A DNA stretch of 64,000 nucleotides from Girardinichthys multiradiatus (GCF_021462225.1 NC_061813.1:18996442-19060441); one strand, 5' to 3'. Numbered from the stretch's first letter, positions 33,331-47,798 are shown. The notes: generated from the letters alone by a model not told the origin. Program-made: numbers and translations.

Positions 33331-36300
33331 GGTATGTTTTCTGAACATGGTTTTGCTGTTTTGTTCAAATGTTCTGAAGTAAGAATCTGAAATTACACTC
33401 TTGCCAGTTGTCTAATTTTTTTAACCAAATTTCCCACTGTAAAATATGCCTCTGAGTTTGCACTGCTCTGTGGAACTCCCCTCTCTGATGTTTAGGGACT
33501 TATATACTATCATACTTTAATGGAAAAATAAACAACTTGAAGAAAAATGAGTATATCCTCAAGAACAGAACTGTCTGAATACCTTAAGGTTAAAAAAAAA
33601 CTACACCTTGAAATTGAAGAATGCAAAACTGTCAACAGGAAAACCACTAATCCATCATCTCTAATGCAAAATGCGAGTATGGTTTATACCTATATAAACT
33701 GAGCCAGTCTGCTCAAATAAAAAGTGGGGTGCAGCCTTTATCTGTTTCAAAAATATCCCATATTTCTTTAACCGCACTATAATGTGAAGTGGAATCACTG
33801 TCACTTGACTCATCGTGAAAGCAGAAAGCCTTAGCCTAAAGCACACCCTCCACTCTACATCCCTAATGTCTACCATTAAGGTTGTTTTGACAGAAAATTA
33901 CGTAGCACCTTTCTTTTAACAGTGGGATGCTGTCCACCCACTCCGTTCTTGTGACAGCAGAAGGGTCTGTGGAGGTTGAGCAAGAATTTTCATTATTCTC
34001 GTTTTTTGTTCCTGTTTGAATATCCACGAAGAGGCAAAGATGGACTGAAATACACACTTATTCACACTCCACTAAGGCCATTACTTTGTTCCCAAAAGAC
34101 ATGACATTAGCTTTTTATTTTAAAGAAAGCTTAAAAAATCAAAAGCAGCACATTTCAGTTATTTGAAGGTAAAATATCTTTACTACAATATCCATAACGA
34201 CAAGGATACATTTCTAAACAAATATCTTCTCCTCATATTGATAATTGACAGAACACATATAGTACAGCATATTTCATAGCCTTCTTTTTTCAGGTTGGGA
34301 ATTAAAGGTTTAGTTTATAGGATAAAGTGAGATCAAACTGCAAATTTCAGCCAATGCAACACAACAAACTTATATGAATTACAATGCTGGTGAGAAAAAA
34401 CTAAAGGAGTACATAATTGCTGCTTAACTAGACTAGGTACACAGGCTAACTACATCAGCGCTCTATTTGATGGTGTGTTAGAAATTTATCTAATCTTTTA
34501 GTTCTGTGATTCTAAAGCATTGTTGCAAATACTAGAAAAGCATTTCTAAACAGAATACCTAAATTTTGAAAGAATTAACACCAACCAAAAAGCAGTTTTC
34601 TAATGATGATAAACTAAGTAAATCATTACACTACATACAGTACAGAGTGTATAGCTACACCTCTGCTTATACAAACATTGAAGACAGAGTTAGATTTGAG
34701 ATGTTCAAAACTCAGCTGTTTGTGGTTTGTCCCTACCCAGGGTAGCTTTACCTGTTTCACAGAAACACCGTGTGTCTTTTTTTTCTCCACAGAGAGAAAA
34801 AAATAACATAATTGGACGGCTGTAACAAAGGAATGGTCTGAGTACAGAAAAAGTTACAATTTTGTTGATTTATTGCTGTGCTCAATACAAGGTTTATAGC
34901 AGGCATTACAAATGTCAGTGATAAACAAATTATTGAGTATGAAGGGAGATAACTGTCTTCGTTGATATCTGAGAAAATATATTTTTTAAATCTTCCAAAA
35001 GCAAAAGCAATAAGAAAAGACAAAGCAAAGAAAATAAAAAATGTAAAGGTCTACGATGGTCAAACAGAATTTGATGCTCTAAGAGGTTTCACCCTTCCAC
35101 ATGCAAGTTGCAGAAAAATACAAAGAGTTCTTCTGGAAAAAACTAAATATAGGACTGTTAGAGATATTTTATTTGCCACACATCTATATCCAATAGTCTT
35201 GGTTAACACCATCTCTCTCATATTGCTGGGCCAGCCATTGGATGAAATGACCACTGAACTACACACAGACTGTGTGGCTCAGGCGTGTTTCCCGACAGAA
35301 AACTCTGAATCCCATAGGGCACAGCACTAACCCATTTTCCAAAAAAGCTCCGACAAAAGAAGAGTCACAGCTGGAATGCCCGTGACATGATAGATCTACA
35401 AAACTCTGGCACCCAGCCCTGTTTGCTCTCTTTACTCTGTTAGAGCAAAAATGTAGCTCTAAAAAAGCAGCACAAGGGGAGACACACGCATGAGTTTCTG
35501 AATGTCCTGATATAGCAAGCTGAGTAAGGACTTACATCCAGGATCCAAAGTTGAGTAGGGTCTAATGTTTGTGTATCCGTTGATCGCATTACAGTCAAAA
35601 ATACAAAAAATCGGAGCCAGAGATTTCCCCTGAGAGACGGTGTCAACATTTCCCCTCCACTGAAAGAAGAACGCAGAGGAACTGCAGCATCTTAAAAGGA
35701 CTAATTACTTAACAATAAAAATCAATTATCCAAAAAAATAATTGATTTCTAATTCAGCAAATAATACTTTTAAATAGATTATTATAATATTATTATTTCA
35801 ATAAAAATAAAATGTTATTTACCCGTCTGATTTGAATTGTGAACTGGTTGTGTGTACACACACAAATTGCTGTTCTTAATTTGTTTTAAAACTAGAAAAG
35901 CGGAAAGAGACGGAAAAGTTGTTTGTCTAAAATGAAATATTCAAACTTTGTTATTGAATTTGTTTAATTATCAATAGATGCTAAAACCCCAAAAATTATT
36001 ATTTCATAACAATATTTAAAGACCTCTTAGAAAAGTTAGCTATTATTTCTACTTTTCCGTTAATGTTATCCAGGTGGTCTAAGCAGAGACCTTCCAAACG
36101 TGTTCACGTCAATTATGTAACATATGTACTTTCTACCACGATGTAATAATACTGCTTTGAGAAAACCCTGCAAAAGTATTCTCCATGAGCTCACCAACCG
36201 GCTTAGCAACACTGGCATCTACAGATTGACTTTGGCTTTTGGGCATCATCTCAAGGATTTGAAGTTCCTAATTCCTTGAATAGGCAATCTTGTACTAATT

Positions 36301-37059
36301 ATCCTAAATCAGAAGTTTTGAAAAATAATTACAATAGGATCAAATTAAATGGAATATGGCCATGGCTGTAATTATGTATGAATGTAATGGATTTAAAATT
36401 TAAACTTGTTTCTATAAACTGTTTAGAGATTCCATTTGTAATGATTAAGCAGTTTATTAAATGAACAGAGCTGAACTAAATTGAGGACATTAAGCAAAAA
36501 GATAATTTATGTCTACTTAGATTTGGGCAAAGAATAATTTTTAAAGACTCAAAGATTTTGTCAAACAAGCAGCTAGTCTGGACACGGTTTACCTTTAAAA
36601 CAAAAAACAAATCTCTGCAGCACAGGAAAGTTTAAGAACATCAATTATTCCATTTTTCAGAGAACTTAAACACTGCATTAAATTACAAATCAAATGTGCA
36701 AAATGTTTATTTTTGCTGTGTATCTTTTGAAAATGTATGACCTGAAACGGTTTTCAGCCGTGTTAAAAATAAAATACTGCATTGTTATTTGCTTGTTTCG
36801 GAGATATGAAGATGACAAATTAGAGAAACATATATATAATAAAACTAAATAAAAGTAAGTTAGTACAAGCTGTCTGTTTTCTGCATTATGCATGAAAAGG
36901 TGCATTTCCTAGGAAGGTATTCAGAAAAATATATATATAAATGGTCCTTCAGGTAATTACAGTGGACCTTTCTTTAAGATTAGCACAAAGCACAAAATTA
37001 TTTCTGACAACAGCACAGATTTGCAACCCTAATAACCTTAAATTATTCTTGATTGAGAG
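33331..37059. other. Unassigned intronic sequence
   Basis: AT-rich non-coding sequence. The 122-codon frame at 34962-35330 is the longest but has no recognised domain and no exon context. No transposon recognised. Confidence 0.45.
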
Positions 37060-37220
37060 GCACAAAGTGCACAGTAGTGTTGTGGTTTCTTCGCTTTACA
37101 GCATGAAAGATTTTGATTCAAATCTTGGCTGAAGCCTTTTGTGAGTTTTTTAAGTGGACGTGGCAAGTTCTCCCCAAGCATGTGATGACCTTCTCTGGCT
37201 AAAGTGGCTTCCTTCTACAA
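37060..37220 (+). mobile_element. Decayed tRNA-SINE fragment
   Basis: Matches the plan of a common fish SINE with many changes: 'AGTGTTGTGGTTTCTTCGCT' head, TTACAGCATGAAAG, a degenerate B box 'GATTCAAATCTTGGC' near 37115, then 'GGCAAGTTCTCCCCAAGCAT' (about 37161) and 'TGGCTTCCTTCTACAATCCA'. It is the head-side counterpart of the body fragment at 13197-13475, not the same copy. Confidence 0.55.
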
Positions 37221-39035
37221 TCCAAAACCCTGAATGTTATATTTATAGGTGATTTTAATTTTAAGAATGGTAGGGTTTTTTCCAACTGCACAAATTGCCC
37301 AGTAAGTACCTATGGATAGACCTATTTCCCAGTTGTACCTTGTGGGACCTGTGGGTTCTTATTGTGTATACTTCTGCCAGGTGAATTACAGGATATATGA
37401 CAGGTTGCTGCTCCTGTTCTTCTGAAACTTTGGTTCGATTGATTACTTGCTTACTTATACTCTTTACCATAGTATCGTAAAGTTAGTTTAAATTTATCTT
37501 TTCAACTTGATGCTTAATCTACACAAACCGACCCATAATCATGATGCCACCTTTCCCTTTGTTTCCAACTCCCTCACTTTTCAGGACAGATGCTATTAGT
37601 TTTGGAATTAGTGTAAATAGGGAACTACAAAGGCAGCACGACTGTGCAAATTACTGATAGAGCTCAAGCTGGAGGGTCAGAGGATGAATCTGCTGTGTCA
37701 CTGAAACACAGGTAGTTATGTGGGAAATGCTACTGCAATCTTAAACCACACCAGCACTGTCTATTGGACAGGGAGATGGCTTCGTCAAAATTTGAACTAG
37801 TCTAAAATAAAAATATGCTAATTGTTATTCACAAAAAACACAATCCCACTATCTTATTGTGTGACTAAAAATTAAAATGACTAAAAATTTTAGTTTTTGG
37901 TTAAGCTTTGGTTGTCATAATTAACCATTTGTTGTAATAAACCATTGCAATCATCTTAACATGAGTAATTTTCTACCACAAACTACTAAAATAGAGTTGT
38001 CATTTAAAACAACTGGCTGTGATCCCCAACTGAAAAAGCCATTTATCCCTTTTATAATACGTAATTATAATTTCTGAGAACACAATTATTATACAAAGCA
38101 ATTGTCTGATGGCACTGTTTTTGTATTAAATTGCTGAGGAAAAGTTGTGAATACAAGTTAAAGCTATAATTTTATCATGTTACATTTTTGGCCTTTGACA
38201 CTTTTTGTTGAGATGCTCAAATACTGACTACATTGTTAACTTGTATACTTATATAACTTTACCTTCCTAAATATTGGTTAACATGTTTAATATAGAAAAT
38301 GAAAATAAATTGGATAATAACATATTTATTATAAAAGCACACCTAGAAATATTTAGATAATAAAATATTTTACCAAGAACATTACCAGAGCTATGAATTT
38401 ACATTGTAACTTCAAGGATGACATAATTTTGTTTAGTAAAAAAATAATAATAATAAAAAATAAGATAATGGGACTAAATAATGTCCTCACCTCCAATGTC
38501 AACAGTTTCAAGTGGTTGTTACAGTGGTAGAATTGCAAGGACACGCACACAGAGATATAAACACAGACACATCTAACATCCCATTCGCACCCTGATGAAA
38601 AGCACACACACTCCATGCTCACACTCTGGGTGTTAATGTGAAAGTCTCGACACTTCAGGGACCCAGTGATCCCCAGATCCATCTCTGTCCTGACAGCAGC
38701 CCTCCATTAGCTGCAAAAAAAAAAAAACGCTGCTGCAAATTGCCAACCTGTGCTGCTTTATCAGAAACACACCCTGCACTCATGCACAAACAGGGTACAT
38801 TTATTCACCTGGAGCACAGAAATCCATTAAATAATCAAAGACGCGCAGTCAGATAAAGGTTTTAGGTGTACAGTGTGGTGCGGAAGCTGCTACTGTTGAG
38901 GTTTTAAGACAGAAAAAGTGAACAGCTCCTCTGTTTACTGGCTGTTTACCAAAACACACAATTACTGCACAAACTTAGGCATGTAAGTCAAAGCACTAAT
39001 TAACTTATTCAAATGTGAAGCTAAGGCTAACTCAC
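37221..39035 (-). other. tpk1: tpk1 intron, 5' end of the 24.5-kb intron
   Basis: Intron immediately downstream of exon 39036-39105 in gene orientation. AT-rich with an A/T-rich simple stretch near 38440-38460. No recognised element. Confidence 0.6.
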
Positions 39036-39105
39036 TTGTCTCGATCTCCAGCGGTGATGTTGTAAAGTTGATTGGCAGCTCCATCAGCACATGCCCTCAA
39101 GAGAG
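39036..39105 (-). CDS. tpk1: tpk1 exon: thiamin pyrophosphokinase, ACADGAAN segment
   Basis: Coding exon of 70 nt. Minus-strand acceptor is a long T tract ending TTCTTCAG before CTCTCTTGAGG; donor GAGACAA before GTGAGTT. With the G carried from exon 57434-57508 it encodes ALLRACADGAANQLYNITAG then DRD, with AA left over for the next exon. This is the N-terminal TPK segment containing the conserved R-A-C-A-D-G-x-A-N motif, whose Asp contributes to the active site. The second Gly of the mammalian ADGGAN is Ala here (GCT), a conservative change. Phases agree with both neighbours. Confidence 0.93.
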
Positions 39106-39427
39106 CTGAAGAAAAAAAAAAAAACAGACACGCATTCAGTGTGTGAGCTTGCGTGACTGTAACCTTCAGTGTAATTAGTGTTAAAATATACAAAAGTTTT
39201 CTTAAATATGACAAAGGTAACAAAAACATTCTCTGTCATTCCAATACACTCTTTTTCACCTTAGGTGGCCTTTGAGTGAGTGTGCTCCCAAGATATATGG
39301 ATTCTTGAGCCAATATAGATATTTCTGTCTACAGTACTTATAAGACTTAGGTAAATTATTTAATTCCTAAATTTAATTTAATTGTAAAAATCCTATGAGG
39401 TCTTGAAATTAAATAAATATCAAACAT
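39106..39427 (-). other. tpk1: tpk1 intron, start of 3' part
   Basis: Begins with the T-rich polypyrimidine tract of the exon 39036-39105 acceptor (complement of the A run at 39109-39123). Nothing else recognised. Confidence 0.6.
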
Positions 39428-40600
39428 CCCTTTTTTTGTATCGACTCCACTCGGCTCGCTCTGCGAGCGTTTTCATTATGGTTTTTTCCATACTGGTATC
39501 TAGTTTTTTGGTCCCTGCTCCTGCGCAGGTAAGAAAGGGACTGAGTAGTGACCACATGTGACGTGAACAGACTGCTGTTCACTGGTTGGCCATGGGACGA
39601 GGAGAAAAGAGACAGTTTTTGCTGAGGTAGTGCAGCGAAAAGTGAATACAACTCAAGAGAGACTATAATAACATCAAGGACCACATTTGCCACAAAGAAA
39701 AGGAAAAGGACACCATGGAAGCTTTCAAAATTACATGCAGGCGGAGCGCTGTATTTAATAACATCCTAAACCAGTTGATCACACATAAAATCAGCTGTTT
39801 AGACACACAAATATTTCCCCGAAAACACACAAAGCAACACCGCCACGAAACAGCATATTTAGTTTGGAAATTTATTGACGGTCCTTAAGCGAATCACCGT
39901 CTGCAGGAGGAGGGAGCAGACAGAGAGCAGATGCTCCTAATCAGACTGGCTGCGTCGGATCAAACGGAAGGAAGATTAATCCACAGAGCACAAAATCCAA
40001 CATAAAGCTAACTTCATCGTGCTCACAAGTCCGTGGGTTTGCGCTTTGATGTCTTTGTCTTCATTATTGCCATGGCTGAGACAAAAGCCTCCTCATAAAG
40101 CCCAAAATTGTAACTTCTTCAAGCAAACTTTGGAGCTTCACCAGTCTAGACAGCAACGTTTCTCCTCTTTGCATCTCCTGCCACACCTCCTTTCACATCA
40201 GAACCCCTAAACCTTATTATAAAGTTCTGGGCTGGGCTGTGGTCCAGATATCCCAGTGGATCATTTTATACATAAAAAAACATATTTAAGACATTCTTGC
40301 ATGTACAATAACACAAACATTATTATTATTTAGTTTATTTATGGTTTTATTTTCTATTTAATTATTTGTTTTTTTATCATTTCACACAGATTACTTTAAC
40401 GTGACAATGTCACAGAGTAACGTCAATAGCAGCACTGCGCACCACACTGATGGCTGGAGGCGAAGCTTCAGCCACCAAAGCTCCAGTCATCTGAGTGTCT
40501 GTGGAAACACAACTGGTACTGTACCGAGTAGAGTGAAACTGAGTGGAGCCAAGCAAAGCTGCCCAAAACGAGCCAGTGGAAAAGAGGCAATACACTAACC
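39428..40600. mobile_element. Candidate hAT-like non-autonomous DNA transposon
   Basis: The ends are inverted and similar. Left: 'CGACTCCACTCGGCTCGCTC' (39441), then TTTTCATTATGG and CATACTGGTATCTAG. Right, read inward from about 40593: 'GCCTCTTTTCCACTGGCTCG', 'GGCTCCACTCAGTTTCACTC', then CGGTACAGTACCAGTTGTG. This 'CTCCACTC.G.T.CGCTC … TACTGGTA' terminal pattern is common in fish non-autonomous elements. The 1.1-kb interior has no transposase; its frames (39409-39693, 40401-40598) are chance. Superfamily and exact ends are uncertain, and no target duplication was identified. Confidence 0.5.
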
Positions 40601-43600
40601 CTCACCAGTAAACCTAGCATGCATGTCTGTGACAGGATGCCATAGTACCTGGAGAAAATCCATGAATGCACACAGAGAACACACAAAGTTCTCCATGGTA
40701 TAAACCAACAGTGTAAAGCGCCCATTATACCCTGCAGCCCTTTGATGATCTACAACCTTTCAGCCTCAATAGAAGCCAGCCTTTAAAGGAAAAATGCCAT
40801 TTGTACAGCCCATTAAGTACTAAAAAATAAAACGTTGCCATCAGACAGAATTCAAAAGGCTTATTAGAGCAGTATGAACGCTTCAATGTTGTTTCAGTTT
40901 ATTCAATATAGGACAAATTGAAAATGCATCAAGCTATCACTAAAGTAATAACATAGCAATTAAATATTTGTACTGGCATGAACTATAAGCAAAAATAATA
41001 AAAACAGTATCTAGATGCTGGATGATAACAAATGAGTCTATCGCTGGAATTGAAATTTACCTGAATAACAGATTACCACTAGAGGTTGGCACGTCTTTGT
41101 AAGCAAAACGTCTAACAGATTCCTGGTGTAGCACATTCAGCTGTACGTTAACACAGTGGAGAGGAGTGAAGACATCAGCAATCATCTCAAAGTAGCAATT
41201 TCTGTCAGCCATTAATCTGAAAAGAGTCACTAGGCTGTTTCCAGACACTTTAGTCTATAACTACACCAAGAATATATTGAACGGGGAAATAATTGAAGAC
41301 TGTTTCCAGTTTTCACTGGAGTGAACCTACAAGAAAGTTAATCCTGTGGTTAGACAGTGTGATGATCAGAGAAATTCAAAAAAGCGACAAAAACAAACTG
41401 AGTCGGACTCCGCAGGCATTAAATGACTAAATGTTAATGTTTATAAAAACAAGCTTAAAAAACTAAATGTACAGTTTTCTTGAAAGGGTTGATTAGGTAA
41501 AGCATCTCTCTAAATCAAAAACTCCAATGAGGGTGTTGTGTATTTTTTTCTTCTTCTTTTAAACAGTTGCATCAGCACCAACTGCTATATTTGCAGCAAT
41601 CTTTACAGCAGAAGACAACAGTTGATATGTCAGGTCACTGTTCACAGTACCATGTGTGGTTCAAACCAAGTAAAAGTATATTGACTCAAACAGCTAATAC
41701 AAACTGTCAAGCACAGATGTGGTGGGCCCATGATTTGCGTTACCTTTGCAGCCTTGTAGTGAAAATTCAGTAAACTATGATCTCCTTTGTGCACCATTAT
41801 ATACTTAATCAAAATATGAGACCGAATGTACAACAGGTAAACTGTATCTAAATAGCAATATGCAACATGACAGTTAACCCTAGCATAGCAGTAAATTAGA
41901 ATAGGCACTGAAACCCTAACTTAAGAGAGCTGTGCATAAACAAAGAGCTGCAACGGTTAATGCAATGCACACAAATAATAGTGTGAGGGAAGTTCCTCCC
42001 TGATAAGACAAGTTAAACAAAACACAGACATCTTAATTTGCTGCTATGAAAGATAGTTCTACAAGTTATTAATCATGATATGCAATGGATTGTTTTATAC
42101 AATGCATTAGGATTTCAATAGAGGTTTTGCCAACTAAAATATGACGTAAGATGCAAGTTGCAAGGATTTTTTTATGAGCTATTAAGGACCAAAGCGGTTT
42201 GTTAACATTACTTTTTCTTGCATTTTTTTCTGATGCGTTAAGACATAGATGCAAAATGTAGTTAACTCACTGAATTTATATGACATGATATGTATAATTA
42301 AGGAAATACATACTACCTGCCATTGGATTTATCTATTTATTTAATGTGACAGAGATGTGCCATTCATGAGAAAAATTCTTCATTAATAATCAAAGAACTC
42401 ACTTTTAAAATATGTATGCTGTTCTTTGGCACGACATTGCAAGGCGGGTCAACATTTTGTCCCACGCCTAATTCATTACTGGATGCTTTCACTCATTTAA
42501 AAGGTTTCTTTTCAAACTCTGCTTGTGGCTTTTGAATTAATGTATCTAATAAATGAATGGCATAGCAATGGGCAAATTAAATGACACTCTCTTGAAAGCC
42601 AACATCAGAAATGATAATTTTGTTAGATGAATAAAAAAAACATTATATTCAGTATATGTATTGGGTTTAAATAAGGCTCAAATTAGTTAAAGTGCAATTG
42701 TTGCAAAATGATTAAAACCAGTCCAAGCAGACAGTTATTTGCAAGTCCTGAAATGTTATTCATGATGCACTAAATTAGATGCAAACTATTTGCAAATGCA
42801 CGCTTTTCATGGCTTCTGTTCCTCTCAGATTGAGCAGAAAGCCTATTTTCTAAGGCCCCCTTTCTGTTTGGGGCGGCTGTTGCGCACACTAGGGGAAACT
42901 TCAAAGAATCAGATGATGTTTTCCGCCTGCACCTTGTTCAAAATTAAGTTACGAAGGCACCAAAGAGACAGGCACCACTTGTATGTTTGTTCCATTTTTG
43001 CCAGTTGGGTCCATCCCAAAGCCCTCCCTAGACCTAATATAACTCTGCCATCTTCACATATACATGTTCAGATACATGTGATTCTAGTTTTAAATGTATT
43101 CCTAACTTTATGTTTCAAAACCTGCATTCGCTGAATGCAATCTGAGGTGCTAATTAAGTCATCTCAAGCAAGCATATTTATTTATCAAAACAAGACAAGG
43201 AAGATGCTTCCCGGTGATAAGGAACAACACACTTTAAGAAGAATATATTTTGTTTTCTGAGCTGAATACATTATACACAAAGGTAATCCAATTACCCACA
43301 GAGTGCTCTTATAACAACAAATAAGAAGGTGCAGACAAAAACTTGGACTTAATGCTAAACGTTATAGCTAATTACTCCTTAACATCTGTTAGGCATGTAA
43401 TATTTCAGTCTGAGTCATACCAACAAAATGTAACCCAGTATTCCTGAACATACATTTAGGTTCTGCTAGTAGGTTTAATGGGGAGAATAACAAGTCAAGC
43501 TATAAACTTTAACAAAGACTTATAGCCAAGATAATGCCGTTATTCCCAACCACTCCCCGGTGTCTACATTTTACATCAAGCAATGATTGGAATGTATGTA

Positions 43601-43798
43601 AATAAGTCATTATCTCATACAGAGGGCAAAGGCTGAAAAAACATTTCAGATGACAACTTCTCAAGAAAACAGAAAACTTTTCCTTAAAGCTCGATGACAG
43701 AGCACAAAGTTATCCCCCATAAGTTGTTTATAAGATTTTGCATATGCACACACACACCAGACAGGCAACAAAAGAGAGAGTTTAGAGGGTGCAGTCAT

Positions 43799-43842
<44 letters not shown>

Positions 43843-46800
43843 ACACACATCCTAAACCTTTAAGATTGTTCAGATTTAAGGTCCTAGAACGTAGTGTTTT
43901 TAAGCTGTTTGTTGCAGTATAATGACTATATCTTTACAGATAAAATCAAAACCCAATACATTCTGTGACTCTGACCTTAAAAAAATGTATTAAAGTTAGT
44001 AAAACTCTATAAAAAAAGAAAAAAGAAAAAAGAAAAATTAAATGCTCTAACAAGTGTTGAAGTGTCTTGATTTCCATCATGACTGTAGGTTCATCTGAGT
44101 TACAACAGCTGGAGTCTCGAGAACCTGCATATTATAATAATCAGGTTCATCAGCTTTAAATGTTTTTGTTACAAATTAGTTTGCATGAATTTTTGTCGGA
44201 GCTATTTGGGAACTTTCTCTGTGTCATGGCGCTAGAATTTGTGTGCTATTTGTAACTTAGAGAAGAGGCCAAAAAAGGCAGCTATTCACCTAAAAGACAT
44301 TATGGCAATCTTTCTTTATAGTTTATAAAATGCAACATCTTGTTTTCACAGTTTTTTTTTGTTGTAGGCACAGGTGTGAGAGGTATAATAGCAACACTGT
44401 GTCTTCTTCATTTTGAAATTTCGCGCCTGAATAGTAAGCATGGATAACTTTAAATGTGTGAAACAAACCATTAAACAATCGGTCCGACACTCAAAAATCC
44501 AATATTTTTTAGATCAGTGAGATCCGGTAGTACTATCGGATCGTGCAGAAAACAGTCCTCTTCAGTGTGGAAACTGTTACTGTGGAAAGAAACCCTTATA
44601 TTTGACTTTTTTCAGTATCTGTGAGAAATCTATTTATTATATAAAAGGAAGCACAGATATCTGAGAAGTGTTTTATTTTTTTTTTTTAGAAACTATATTT
44701 TCTATATGTCCAGACAGACTTCTCTATGGTTCATTCAGGTTGCAAAAAAGCACTGGAGAGAGCCAGACTTTAAGAAGATAACAGGAAGGTTCAACCAAGT
44801 AGAGCAAAGCTAGTTTTGAGCTACTTTTGAGTTCTCAACCTCTGTCTTTCATGGAATAAGCTAGATTTAAACATGTTGGCAGCCTTTTGGAAAACCTTTG
44901 GATGTTAAAGTACATATATACAGGACAATATTCTGCGCAATAACCCCTTGACGACGACAGTCTGCAGATGCTCAATATTTTTCGATTAAGTCTATGAATA
45001 CAGATCGAAATACTAAATACATTGATCAAAATATAATCTGCAATCTCCAATAATCACTGACTTTTATTTTTGTCAGGCTTATGCTTCTACAGTATTTTTA
45101 CACAATGACATAATTCTATTGGGAATCTTATCCCAGTTTAAACCCAGTGCTTATATCCGTTTGTTTGGACAAACATAATTTATTTTGTTAAAACACAATT
45201 AGTTTGTTTGGACAAACCTAGTTGGTTAGGTATACATGTGTATGTTCTGTTTAAGATACCTTTTTAGTTCAGCTTACTCAGTTTTCACTGAGTAAGCTGT
45301 GGTTTAAAAGTGGTCTTCTATTTTGACATTGCTGTTATAAACAAACTGTTAGGCAAGACAAATATACACAAAACATCTGCTTAATTGTCCCTTAAAGTTT
45401 CCACAAGACTTGCGGGAGCTTTTGTCTTTCGAGATATCTTAATGTCCCATTTGTCTTTATTACACTAAATGGCTAAAGTGGGTAATCTCAACTTGAGAAA
45501 CAACATGTCTCCATCTGCACTCCATCCACAGGCGGTAAAATGCAATTACTGTCATTCTCCCATTGGAAAGAATATACTATTGGCTGTCTGAAGTAGTTCT
45601 TCTATTTCTTCACACAACATTTGAGTTGAACATGCTCAACAGAAAATCAAAAGTAAGGATAATAACCATCAGATGGGAGATTAAAACTGTTGAAAAATTG
45701 AGTGGATAACATTCATTGTCTTTTTAATTCCCTTTTTTTGTGTAAAACTTTAGAGACCTGTGTCTGTATTTCCTTTTGACACATAAAACCCAGCTAAACG
45801 CTGCTACCATGTGACTGACATCTACAACTGTTACATCCTAGAACGTTTTACAGAGGCTTGACTGTGCAGCATTAGAGCTTTAAAGATCCGCTGGCACCTG
45901 CCTGCTTGACATCAAAGGGCAGCTATAGGTATAAACTCTTTACCAACGCCAGGAAACTATTTTGCAGCGAATACATATTTTTTCAATCATAATATTCCTG
46001 ATGACAATACGACATGAGCTATGTGCGAAAAGCAGACCCAGTCAAGAATGATGACCTTGCAAGTAAACTACCCAGTATAATCCTTCCCAGCAGGCCTAAG
46101 AATCAACTACTCCCGTCACTCACAGCTGAATGATAGATAATACACTTCCTCACACACTGCTGAGCCCTTTAAGTGCTTTCATTTACGCTGTTGTTGAGTT
46201 GCAGAAAAGTGTATACAACGACATGGTGACTCTGTATTGATGAGTTTTGGGGGGGAAGATTAAAACCTGTCAAGTGGGGTCTTAAGTACACAGCACGAGG
46301 GGGCAAACAGTCACAAAAAGATCCCAATCCTCATTATTATGGTGTGATGTCCTCCCTTCATCTTTAGGCACACTTCTCTTAACTTCTATCTGTCACCTTG
46401 TCTCCAGATCCACCATGATTTTTACACTGTTCCTCACACTTGATTGATCTCCTGCACAAATATTTCATTATCTTTCTTTCTAGCTCCACTCTGTTGCTCT
46501 GCAAAGCCAGCAGGGTTCTTTCTTTCTTTTCTTTTTTCTTATTCGAGATGACCCAATTTTCCCAACTCATTCTCTTTCCCCTTGCTTCGGCAGACTTGCT
46601 GGAATTAGAGTTTTAGCTGTGGTTTGCTGTCAGTCCTTCCAAAGTTTTTCTTTTCAAACTCCAATCACAAATATTAATGCCATTCAGCATTTTTTTCAAG
46701 CATGTTTTGCAGGAAGAACATCTGCTTTTATTCTCAGCAACTTGCTTCACCTGACTGGCATGGCTGCTATCCGACTTGCAGGTGACTGAGGTTCTCAGAC

Positions 46801-47798
46801 TTCAACAAGGTTCTTAGTGTCAATAAATGATGAACTGAGGCACTTGTAATCAACACAGACATTTTGTGTTTGTTTTGCTGCAATAACCACCTTCACTGAT
46901 TGCTTTATTGAACTCCTTGTTTGTGCTGTTGCACAATGAGCCGATGAAGCATCTTAAAGCAGGTAAATGCAGGACGGATTTAGTGAGCGAGTGAATAAGT
47001 GGATGACTGATGGTCTAGACGGGAGAGAGGGTGTGTGATTGAGATAAGTCGCTCGATCAGACTTAACATCATAACCCGAGTTTCCCTTTGATCAGTGCTG
47101 TGCTTTGGCAGCCTCGATCGCTCCTGTGCTCCCCTGCTGCTTCACTTCTCCCACAGGTAAAGAGTTGGGGCCCGAGGGGCCGCACATCAGAAGACCTGAG
47201 AATCACGCGTGTTTGTTTGTGGTAGACTGTATTTTCCAGATGGCTATGATGCCTCCAGCTGAACAACCATCTGGAGAGTGACACACCCTAAGACATGCTC
47301 ATATGCAGCATGACATTTGCTTATCGCATACACTCCATTAAAAATACATACTATTTGAAGCAAGGAATGAAAAACTTGCTACAAGCGTGTTTACAATCTT
47401 ACTGGAAGAGATCTGAGATCTGTTCATCTCACACAACCATTAGCCTGTCAAAACTTCTTCCACAAGTCTCCTGTGCAAAATTAATTAAGAAAGCCTGCCG
47501 TGTTTTGAGATCTAGAATACAGAATTGCATGTGACTTCAGAAACCACCAAAAGTGTCTAATTCACACCAGGAGGGGGCAAACTTCCCTTTGACAACATCA
47601 AGCTGTGTCATGCTGACAAAGTACATCTATCGCTTGGTTTAAACATTACAGCAAGATTAATTAATAATTACTCTAATGTGCAATGTCAAAGTGAAAAGCA
47701 ATGAAAGCTCTTAGCTTTTGGTAAACTGTTCCTGTCTTCCTAAACTTTAACTTGTTTGGACTATGACCAAAGATACAAAGATATGGCAAATTTCTTAC
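40601..47798. other. Long unassigned intronic stretch
   Basis: About 7 kb of AT-rich intron with no recognised exon or transposon apart from the AC microsatellite at 43800-43849. The 114-codon frame at 42790-43134 and others lack domains. Old unrecognised repeats may be present. Confidence 0.45.
43800..43849. repeat. (AC)n microsatellite
   Basis: An AC dinucleotide run of about 50 bp with a single interruption (ACATAC) near 43837. A frame of alternating Cys-Val on the minus strand (43661-43846) is only this repeat. Confidence 0.97.

Noticed and set aside
34962..35330. 122-codon plus-strand frame
   Set aside because: No recognisable domain, AT-rich lysine-rich start, no exon boundaries or neighbours to support it.
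42790..43134. 114-codon plus-strand frame
   Set aside because: No domain; composition like the surrounding intron.
43661..43846. Cys-Val repeat protein on the minus strand
   Set aside because: Translation of the AC microsatellite.
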